From the NCBI RefSeq assembly GCF_002287175.1, contig NZ_LMVM01000012.1, forward strand, positions 1 through 64,000: a DNA stretch of 64,000 bases. The letters are read 5' to 3'. Below, in pieces: positions 18,717-25,593 of the stretch (the first letter of the stretch is position 1; every line of letters starts with the position of its first letter). The DNA comes from Methanobacterium bryantii. Its GTDB lineage: Archaea; Methanobacteriota; Methanobacteria; Methanobacteriales; Methanobacteriaceae. Below the pieces are notes generated by a model, which was not told the origin of the DNA, ran no database searches, and was given only the letters and a program-made list of their open reading frames with translations. The position numbers and the translations under genes are program-made.

Positions 18717-18812
18717 TCAAGTAATACTTGAATAAAAATCAAGTATAAGCAATATTTAACATTATCTATTTTTTTCAAATTTAGTTTAAAAAAATTAAAG
18801 TAAATTTTATAT
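18717..18812 (-). promoter_or_regulatory. Promoter with CAAGTAATACTTG palindrome upstream of CobN paralogue 2
   Basis: Duplicate of the promoter region at 13869-13965. CAAGTAATACTTG spans 18718-18730 and a second copy of the half-element, CAAGTATAAG, lies at 18740-18749. On the minus strand AATAGATAATGTTAAATATTG supplies BRE/TATA-like sequence. The palindrome sits near the expected transcription start, implying repression by a dimeric regulator. No TATTAC-N25-GTAATA site is present here, so this promoter appears to be under a different control from cbiMN and CobN paralogue 3. Confidence 0.6.
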
Positions 18813-18856
18813 ATGAAATAGAACCATCCATTGTTGTTGTAAAAAATAAATAATAA

Positions 18857-18944
18857 AAAGACATCAAAATGGGTCTACCATAAACTCCTTATTCGCAAAT
18901 AAGATGTCTTTATTAAGGTATCTGGGTTAAACCAGATTCCTACC
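18857..18944 (-). ncRNA. Candidate structured RNA / terminator downstream of CobN paralogue 3
   Basis: By eye this folds as a hairpin plus a three-way junction. The minus strand first forms GGT-ATCTGG/CCAGAT-ACC with a bulge (plus-strand positions 18917-18944). It then forms an outer stem AAAGACATC/GATGTCTTT (18857-18865 with 18903-18911) enclosing TTATT-TGCG-AATAA (18889-18902) and ATGG-TAGAC-CCAT (18869-18881). A T-rich run (TTTTTATTATTTATTTTTT) follows on the minus strand. Lying about 80-165 bp after the CobN-3 stop, it could be a 3'-UTR terminator, a processed small RNA, or a regulatory element. No known RNA family was recognised. Confidence 0.5.
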
Positions 18945-19022
18945 CCCCTTTTATAGAAAATTAAATTATTATTTTTGAGAAGTTAAAAATTAAGTTTATA
19001 CAAAAAATAAAAAAAATAGGAG

Positions 19023-22000
19023 TTATTTCCTTTTAAATAGATTTAGCATATCCTTTCTGAAATAACCTGCACCCATTAAACCAAGTATAAGGATAACTCC
19101 CAATATTGCTGCTAACACTGTATCTTCTGAAGATCCGGATGAATTTTCTGGTTTAGTTATCTCATACGCTTTTTGTCCATTACCGTTTTGTCCCTGGTTA
19201 CCTGCACTAGATTGAGATTCCTGCGAACTTTGTGTAGAACTTGCAGCTGAAGCGTAAGTAACTCCGCTAGAAACTTGACCCGGAGAAGAAGTTCCACCGG
19301 TAGAAGTGGATCCTCCCTGCTGCGGTTGGGAAGGATTAGATGGTGCAAATGCAGGGTTCAACGTAGAAGCATACAATTTGCTTTTAATTCCATCTACAAG
19401 CGTAGAATTCATATTTTGGAACATCTCGTTTACAATATTCATGTCTAGAAGATCACCACTCCAACCATTATCGTTAATTGAAGTAGCCAAACTATTAGCT
19501 AAAGCTCTTAGAGCATCAGAATCTGCATTCCAGCGGTTTAAATGGATAGCCTGCATAAGGTTATACATGATCGCCTGCTGCGCGTAAGGATTATTCGTTC
19601 TGAAATAGTCATTGAGCCCCAAATTCAAGCTATCCCTGACATATATATCGTAAATTGATTGAAACTGGTTTGAAGTTGCAGTACCTGGATTTAATATATC
19701 CCACGCCAGCAGATTCGTAATGTCCAAGAGACGGCTGGCTGCACCAGGTCCCTGAGAAATTAATGCACTAATCCAACTAGGATTGAAGTAGGTAGTTCTT
19801 AAATCACGGGCTATTGACTCAGCTAGGGTTTCTGTTTTGGGTTTATCTGGATTTTCCAGGTTATTTATGACCATTACAGGTTCAGTACCAGTTATTTTAG
19901 TTATAGCTGCTCCCAAACCTCCAAAGTACGCATAGTAGTCATCATCACCAAGCAAGTCGTTAGCATTTACATCCCTGCTGAAAACTGCCATACTAGTTCC
20001 ATTGAGGATTGCTGTGTAAAGGTCTACAAGAATTTGGGAAGTCGCATTAGAACCGTATAAATAACCAAATGTATTTATATAGGTGTCAATGACTGCCTGC
20101 ATATTATCCCCACTTTTACCCAGGGTAACCTCTGTTAGCGGGTTATGGTGATTTCCAGGTTCTTGAGAGAATATTCTGGACATCGAAAGCTGCTTAGCAT
20201 CCTCCTCATTGTAGCCTTTTTTAATAAGCATCTGATAAATACTATTTGAATGAGTTTTAACGTAATTTGTTGTGCTGTTGATGGTTGCAGCATATCTTAC
20301 GGCATCATCAAGTACATCCAAGACACATTTATAGTCGTTCAAGTAAAGAGAAGTTGTAGTGATTACAACATCGATTATAGGCCTTCCAAGATTAGGGATT
20401 ACCTCTGTACCGTTGACATATCCATTAATATCCCATTTAGGTTTTAAACCCATCAAATAGAGTATTTCAGCTTCCATTACACCTTTATCCTGAATTGAAT
20501 GTGTAGCCCACAGCATGAAGGCTACTTTTTCTGGATATTTTCCATGCTGTTTATAGTAAGAAGACAGCATTTCGTCCACCAGTTTCACAGCGATATTCCA
20601 TGCTTCCTTGGTAGGTACTGTTCTAGGGTCAAATGAATACATGTTATTTCCAGTAGGAAGCACATTTGGATTTGTAATTGGGTCTCCAATGTTAGATGCA
20701 GGAATATAACCTCCATTTAATGCTTTCAAAGTGCTGTTGATCTCGTTAGTTGCCAGAGCAAGGTTATTCATGTATATTATTGCCAGATTTAGATAGGCCG
20801 TTAAATCAGTTTTAGTTTGGTTTAAGACCGATTTTTGAGCATCTTCAGCTGACATTTTATCAAATAAAACCTTTTCAAGCAGTAAATATACCTGATCATC
20901 AGTTAATTTATTCACATTCATGTAATCTCTAAACTGGTAACCCAAAAGCGATTGTACCATGTAAATAGAATAATTTCCCGTTGGGGGTTCACCAAGCACG
21001 TGTAACCCAAGCGTGATGTATTCTGATTCCATTTCCTGCAGATAATCCTGCAGTTCAATAGCGAAATCATCGAAATCCTTGATTGTAGATAAGTTCACAT
21101 TCATATCTTCATCAAGATGAAGAGTTTTGGTCAGCTGTAAAATTGTACTTTTAAGTTCTGCCTTGATGGATGCCGATGTTGATTGATCGAAATATGTATT
21201 CAACTTCTGGTTCAGTACTGTTAAATTACCATAAAGCCCGGAAATAGTCATAGTTGGTACTAAGTGGCTGATCATTACCGCGCCCTGTCTTCTTTGAGGT
21301 AAAGTAGATTCACTTCCCTCTACAGTAAATAGATAGATTACAGGCATGTCTTGACTTACAATCGCAGGCCAATCATTTTCACAGTCCAGACCAGTTGCAC
21401 TCTTTCCTGGTAACCATGCCACAGTACCGTGTCTTCCAAAGTTAATCAATGCATCTGCATTATAAACATTATTTAACCAGAAATAGAATGCCAGATACTG
21501 ATGAGTCGGCGGTACGCTGCCGCTGTGATACATCACTTCCCCATTCTGAGTGTAACCACGGGATGGTTCAGGAGCCAGAATAATGTTTCCATACTGAATT
21601 ACAGGTAAAACTAGATACCTTGTACCGTTTTTAGTGTAAACCATTATGTCTCCAGGTGCTTCGCCCCATTCATCAATAACTTCCTGTCTTTTAGCAGCGT
21701 TAAGCTTGTTAAACCATGCTAAATATTGAGATTCAGGAACTAAAACCACAGGATAATTTTCAACCAGCTTTTTCAGGTCTCCAGGTGCCCAGTTACCAAT
21801 ATTTGAACCCTGATTTCTGATGATCACCGCAAGTTCATCTGCTGTAGGAATTTTTTTATTTCCCAAATTATAGCCGCTGTCTTTCAAAGCCTGCAAAAGG
21901 TTAACTAAACTGGCATATGCATCTAAATGTCCTGCACTAACTCCAGAACTCAATCCTGGCTGTGAAGTCCAGTAAATGATAGCTATCTTCTTATTATCAT

Positions 22001-23465
22001 TTGATTTGTATTTGAGGTTTATTTGAGCTATTGATCTATCAATTATCCAATTTATTTGCCGTGTGATTGGTACTGTTTGAGCTATACCTTTAGAATCTGT
22101 TTCTGTGGTTGCAACAACAATTGGATCAATTATACCCTGTTTTTCTCCATTTGTAACTGAGTATGCAAATGTAGCGGACCCTATTCCCTGAGTAGCATTT
22201 AGCCATTTTTCATATGAATCTTCATAGGTCAGTGCTTTGATAATAGGGACATTCATGGAAATTAATTCAGCCATTGTATCATTATATGACCGTATCATAT
22301 CCCATCCGGCAGCACGATAATGCACAACTAAATCTGGAAGGAATTTTCCTTTATACACTAAAAACGTGTTTATATCTACTTGACCTAAAGGATATGTCTC
22401 ATGATCAAGGAAATATGGGATTACATTGTACCCTTTTGCTTCAAATCCGCTGATTAATGCATCTACTGCTGCCGTATCTGCTTTGTTATATGAAAACTGG
22501 CCAAACATAACTGCTACTGTTGGCTTATTTGAATTATATTTTTTGTACCATGCCAGATAGCTGGTTAAATTTGAAAATACTTTGTCCGCATCTGGATGAT
22601 AAATACCAACCTTAACTACAGTGGCAGGGCTCTGATAACTATCTTTTACCCCCAAAAAATTCACTGCCATATATTTCAGCATATTTTTTACATTTTCTGG
22701 TGAAATATTAGTCCAGTACTGCCTAATAGCAGAAAGCTTTGTTAAATCTACATTTGTTGGATTTGACATGTAATACGTTGTTGTAATGATCACATGTATA
22801 TCCTTAGCTTTTGCTTCCTCTATTAGGGGAGTTATTTTATCCAGATTCGGCGTTGAAGTGTATAAATAGTCAATAAATACCAGGTCATATTTAGTGAGAT
22901 TGAGACCCGCTGGAAGATTTTTAAGTAAGTAGACTTCACTTGTAAAGTGGGTATTTTGATCTAATGCATTCATTAACGTATTTGATACTGCTGAAGAACT
23001 TGTAAATAAGAAAACTACTTTTGGTTTTCCTAATTTAAAAGTAGCAGTGCCTTGTAATACTGTTGAATTATTTGAAGTATATTGACGAGTATTTACTATT
23101 TGAGACGAAGATTTATGCCCCGTGTAACTCGCTGTCACGTTGAATTGAGTTAAATTACTTAGAAATCTCAGTTCATATTCCCCTTTGCTATTGGTCTTAG
23201 TAGAACTTAATTTATTTCCATTACCCGATACAGTCACATTTACTCCTGGAAATGGTTTGCTGGTGACACAATCAAGAACCTGGCCCTTAATTTTAACCTC
23301 TTTTAATGAACTATTTTGATAGGAGCTGCTGAGATCAGTTGAATTTATTGTGCCTCCAGAATCACCTCCAGTAGTAGTATTTGCTGCAGAAACTGTTCCA
23401 AACAGCGCCAATATAAAAACAAACGTTGTTATTAGTAATATTACTTGTTTTTTAATATTTTTCAC
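19023..23465 (-). CDS. Surface-anchored CobN-like (magnesium chelatase H family) protein, paralogue 3
   Basis: A 1480-residue secreted protein with signal peptide (1-27, ending VSA-A), a carboxypeptidase-regulatory-like beta-domain (about 57-130, starting VKIKGQVLDCVTSKPFPGV), a CobN/ChlH-type domain with NFGRHGTVAWLPGKS near residue 680, a Ser/Gln/Gly-rich linker, one membrane helix (about 1448-1468) and a basic tail RKDMLNLFKRK. It differs from paralogues 1 and 2 in that THG is replaced by RHG in the core motif, and the CCHHTC segment near the C-terminus is missing. Sequence there reads INDNGWSGDLLD instead. The GTG start lies inside GGAGGTGA, as in paralogue 2. Two TATTAC-N25-GTAATA operators precede it, so it is probably regulated with cbiMN and the DUF2162-ExbB-DUF2149 operon and may be the paralogue that works with that channel. 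Confidence 0.85.
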   Translation of the reverse strand: MKNIKKQVILLITTFVFILALFGTVSAANTTTGGDSGGTINSTDLSSSYQNSSLKEVKIKGQVLDCVTSKPFPGVNVTVSGNGNKLSSTKTNSKGEYELRFLSNLTQFNVTASYTGHKSSSQIVNTRQYTSNNSTVLQGTATFKLGKPKVVFLFTSSSAVSNTLMNALDQNTHFTSEVYLLKNLPAGLNLTKYDLVFIDYLYTSTPNLDKITPLIEEAKAKDIHVIITTTYYMSNPTNVDLTKLSAIRQYWTNISPENVKNMLKYMAVNFLGVKDSYQSPATVVKVGIYHPDADKVFSNLTSYLAWYKKYNSNKPTVAVMFGQFSYNKADTAAVDALISGFEAKGYNVIPYFLDHETYPLGQVDINTFLVYKGKFLPDLVVHYRAAGWDMIRSYNDTMAELISMNVPIIKALTYEDSYEKWLNATQGIGSATFAYSVTNGEKQGIIDPIVVATTETDSKGIAQTVPITRQINWIIDRSIAQINLKYKSNDNKKIAIIYWTSQPGLSSGVSAGHLDAYASLVNLLQALKDSGYNLGNKKIPTADELAVIIRNQGSNIGNWAPGDLKKLVENYPVVLVPESQYLAWFNKLNAAKRQEVIDEWGEAPGDIMVYTKNGTRYLVLPVIQYGNIILAPEPSRGYTQNGEVMYHSGSVPPTHQYLAFYFWLNNVYNADALINFGRHGTVAWLPGKSATGLDCENDWPAIVSQDMPVIYLFTVEGSESTLPQRRQGAVMISHLVPTMTISGLYGNLTVLNQKLNTYFDQSTSASIKAELKSTILQLTKTLHLDEDMNVNLSTIKDFDDFAIELQDYLQEMESEYITLGLHVLGEPPTGNYSIYMVQSLLGYQFRDYMNVNKLTDDQVYLLLEKVLFDKMSAEDAQKSVLNQTKTDLTAYLNLAIIYMNNLALATNEINSTLKALNGGYIPASNIGDPITNPNVLPTGNNMYSFDPRTVPTKEAWNIAVKLVDEMLSSYYKQHGKYPEKVAFMLWATHSIQDKGVMEAEILYLMGLKPKWDINGYVNGTEVIPNLGRPIIDVVITTTSLYLNDYKCVLDVLDDAVRYAATINSTTNYVKTHSNSIYQMLIKKGYNEEDAKQLSMSRIFSQEPGNHHNPLTEVTLGKSGDNMQAVIDTYINTFGYLYGSNATSQILVDLYTAILNGTSMAVFSRDVNANDLLGDDDYYAYFGGLGAAITKITGTEPVMVINNLENPDKPKTETLAESIARDLRTTYFNPSWISALISQGPGAASRLLDITNLLAWDILNPGTATSNQFQSIYDIYVRDSLNLGLNDYFRTNNPYAQQAIMYNLMQAIHLNRWNADSDALRALANSLATSINDNGWSGDLLDMNIVNEMFQNMNSTLVDGIKSKLYASTLNPAFAPSNPSQPQQGGSTSTGGTSSPGQVSSGVTYASAASSTQSSQESQSSAGNQGQNGNGQKAYEITKPENSSGSSEDTVLAAILGVILILGLMGAGYFRKDMLNLFKRK

Positions 23466-23502
23466 CTCCTTTCCTATTTGTAAGAGAGTTTAAAGTCTAC
23501 CA

Positions 23503-23620
23503 ATATTTAATACTTTTTATTATTCATTTATTATTACTTTTAGGTTCAAATTATGAAGTTTAGTAATAAAAAACACATAAAATTATTACAAATTGAGTAA
23601 TTATTGTTCAATTTGTAATA
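23503..23620. promoter_or_regulatory. Promoter and two TATTAC-N25-GTAATA operators upstream of CobN paralogue 3
   Basis: Exact sites lie at 23532-23568 and 23584-23620, each with a 25-bp spacer. The second is itself extended as a palindrome (TTACAAATTGA with TCAATTTGTAA). A TATA-like element on the minus strand (AAAAAGTATTAAATATTG, 23503-23519) stands between the operators and the gene, the same order as at DUF2162 and the small paralogues. Confidence 0.65.
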
Positions 23621-23927
23621 AATTCTCTCAAAATTAAGTAAAATCAAGAAAATATATTGTACAAAACTAATAAAAAAATAAAACTTTTTATAATTAGTTA
23701 AATATACTTTATTTAAAAAAAAGAATATGAAATACTATTTATTTATGTATTAAATACATACCAAACTTTATTTTATAATAATAATGTTTTTAAGCCATCA
23801 TTAACTCATAAATTGATATAATTGGTCTTTAGACTTGAAAAAAAGCAGAGTTTAATGTTATTACTGAATCCTTTAAAAATTCCTAAAAAAATGTAAAAAT
23901 GCAATAACCAGAGTAAATAAAAACTAT
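23621..23927. other. 307-bp AT-rich intergenic region
   Basis: This lies between the operators of CobN paralogue 3 and the end of the first small paralogue, which is also transcribed leftwards. I see only AT-rich sequence with A-tracts and no gene, RNA or clear hairpin. Confidence 0.3.
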
Positions 23928-24182
23928 TTATTCTAAATCCTTTTTAACAAAGATAAGATTTTCATCATAATTTAAAATGTATTCTTCAACTCGCCAGTTA
24001 AGCTTTTTTAAAGCTTTTTCTACGGTCTTTAAATTTTCTTCATTATATGGAAAAGTGGTCCATGCAACACATGTAGCTTTTCTTTCAAAATCAAAATCTA
24101 ATTCTTTCAATTTTTCTACTACAAAATCTAGTGTTGTTAATTTTTTCATATCTAACAATTCAACGTTATTCTTATAATTCAT
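23928..24182 (-). CDS. Small hypothetical protein, paralogue A
   Basis: About 84 residues, soluble and charged, with no recognised family. The ATG at 24182 is chosen over one ten codons upstream because GAGGGATATGAT precedes it at the right distance. The core is shared with the gene at 24521-24745: a conserved Cys in CVAWTTFPYNEENLK, then LKKLNWRVEEY and LNYDENLIFVKK. The predicted fold is alpha/beta with two helices and a C-terminal hairpin. Its ~120-bp promoter region is duplicated with that of the paralogue and carries the TATTAC-N25 motif, placing it in the metal-island regulon. A chaperone, ligand carrier or anti-regulator role can only be guessed. Confidence 0.65.
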   Translation of the reverse strand: MNYKNNVELLDMKKLTTLDFVVEKLKELDFDFERKATCVAWTTFPYNEENLKTVEKALKKLNWRVEEYILNYDENLIFVKKDLE

Positions 24183-24362
24183 ATCATATCCCTCAAAAAG
24201 TTTGTAGGGCATTTTAAATACATTTGAGCGAAATTTAAATGCCCTATACTTTTTTATTTGCTAAGGTATGTTTTGGGTTAATTTTCATGTCCTAATGACA
24301 TCAAGGGGGAAACTTATGGCAAGAGGTGAATTAATAATTTAGCTAAGTATTTTAAACCATTC

Positions 24363-24478
24363 GTAATACTAAATCATCCCTTTGCCATTACAAAGAAAGA
24401 TTAGCGCTTTTTATATATAATACTTTCTATTTATTTGGTATTATTACTTTCATGGCCAATTTAAACAGAATCTTAATA
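24363..24478 (-). promoter_or_regulatory. Promoter and operators of small paralogue A
   Basis: Order on the minus strand: TATTAC-N25-TTAATA (24442-24478, one half-site mismatch); BRE/TATA GAAAGTATTATATATAAAA (24409-24427); then a second inverted element GTAAT-N19-ATTAC (24363-24391) at the expected transcription start. The same three elements in the same order occur at 25298-25413, and the two regions align over about 120 bp. Confidence 0.6.
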
Positions 24479-24520
24479 CTTATAAAAAAAGTAATAAAAA
24501 TAGGGGTGCTTTAATAATAA

Positions 24521-24745
24521 CTATAACAAAGTTTTTTCAACAAAAATCAGGTTTTCATCATAGTTTAAATTATATTCCCTCGTCTCCCAGTCAAGTTTTT
24601 TTAAACAGCTTTTTACAACTCTTAAATTAAATTCATTGTAAGGAAATGTTGTCCATGCTATGCAGGAACCTTTTCCTGCAAAATCTGTGTTTAAAATTAC
24701 AAGTTTCTCTATTACTTCAGATTCAGCCAAATAGTTATGCTCCAC
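24521..24745 (-). CDS. Small hypothetical protein, paralogue B
   Basis: 74 residues starting at a GTG (24745) behind GGGGGAGTAAAA. It matches small paralogue A over most of its length: the conserved CIAWTTFPYNEFNLR, the following LKKLDWETREYNLNYDENLIFVEK, and a similar N-terminal helix. The single invariant Cys next to AWTTFPYNE is the most striking feature. No membrane segment or signal peptide is visible. Its promoter appears to lie more than 600 bp upstream at about 25.35 kb, which would give a long leader containing a chain of hairpins. Function unknown. Confidence 0.65.
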   Translation of the reverse strand: MEHNYLAESEVIEKLVILNTDFAGKGSCIAWTTFPYNEFNLRVVKSCLKKLDWETREYNLNYDENLIFVEKTLL

Positions 24746-24839
24746 TTTTACTCCCCCGAAATGGAAATCAATATAAAAAATATAATTAAATATCTTATAT
24801 CTTCAAAACCATTACATTTCAACGCTAATTTTAGTTTTC

Positions 24840-25235
24840 CTCCAATAAGGAGGAAAGAATGGCAAAGCCGGCAAATCAAGATTTGCGGTGTGCAAAAATT
24901 GAGAATTTTTGCAGCCCCCAAACAAGTTGGTGTTTGGGACCCTCGAAAACTGTCAAAATCCTCAAAAATCTATGATTTTTGGGAGTTACGAAACTTTGCT
25001 TTTCGAATGTTGTCAAATCCCTCAAAAATTCTTTGAATTTTTGGGGGCACGAATCGAAGCTGTAAAACATGCTGTGCATGTTTTACGCATAAAAAATCTA
25101 CGATTTTTTAAGATTCGTAAGCTATAATTTGACACAGCAAACACAAGGTGTTTGCATGCTTTGTTTTCGGGACCGAGGAAACTAAGTTTCCTCAGGCATG
25201 TAAAAATCTTCGATTTTTAACAGACACCAGAAATC
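24840..25235. repeat. Chain of about eleven short hairpins
   Basis: Consecutive small inverted repeats include CAAATC/GATTTG (24867-24880), GCAAAAATT/AATTTTTGC (24892-24912), CCCAAACA/TGTTTGGG (24916-24940 area), CAAAAATC/GATTTTTG (24964-24982), CAAAAATTC/GAATTTTTG (25022-25042), GTAAAACATG/CATGTTTTAC (25061-25085), AAAAAATC/GATTTTTT (25090-25109), GCAAACAC/GTGTTTGC (25137-25155), GAGGAAACT/AGTTTCCTC (25174-25194) and TAAAAATC/GATTTTTA (25201-25219). The block GACACAGCAAACAC-N3-GTGTTT-CATGCTTTGTTTT recurs at 41.69 kb. Several open frames run through it but are by-products of the repeats. Confidence 0.78.
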
Positions 25236-25297
25236 AAATTTAAAATATAAAATTATAAACTTTGACATAGAGTTTAATACATGTATTCATATTCAAA

Positions 25298-25413
25298 GTA
25301 ATACAAATTGGTTCTTTGCCATTACAAACACAAATTATAATTTTTTCACATATAATACTTTCTATTTGAAGTTTATTATTACTTTCAAGACAAATTTAAA
25401 TGAAATAGTAATA
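25298..25413 (-). promoter_or_regulatory. Promoter and operators, duplicate of the 24.4-kb region
   Basis: TATTAC-N25-GTAATA (25377-25413, exact), GAAAGTATTATATGTG as BRE/TATA on the minus strand (25351-25362), then GTAAT-N18-ATTAC (25298-25325). It points left toward small paralogue B, about 550 bp away, across the hairpin chain. Confidence 0.6.
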
Positions 25414-25593
25414 CTTACACTAAAAATAAGGACAATATATAAAGAAAACTCCCAGTAGTATATCACTTTCTAAATATCTAATTAATGGCTAAAAATGGTA
25501 ATTTTCTGTTATAATCTGAGTAAATTAAAAAAAATAGGAGCTAAATCTTTGTAAATAATATACTTAAATCCTAAAAAGAGACCAATTCCAAAG

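Noticed and set aside
24876..25127. Three overlapping open frames on both strands between the small paralogue and the MFS gene
   Set aside because: They run through the hairpin chain; peptides reflect the inverted repeats and no ribosome sites are present.
24840..25235. Insertion sequence or transposon remnant
   Set aside because: No transposase similarity, no terminal inverted repeats or target duplication; the pattern is many separate small stems.
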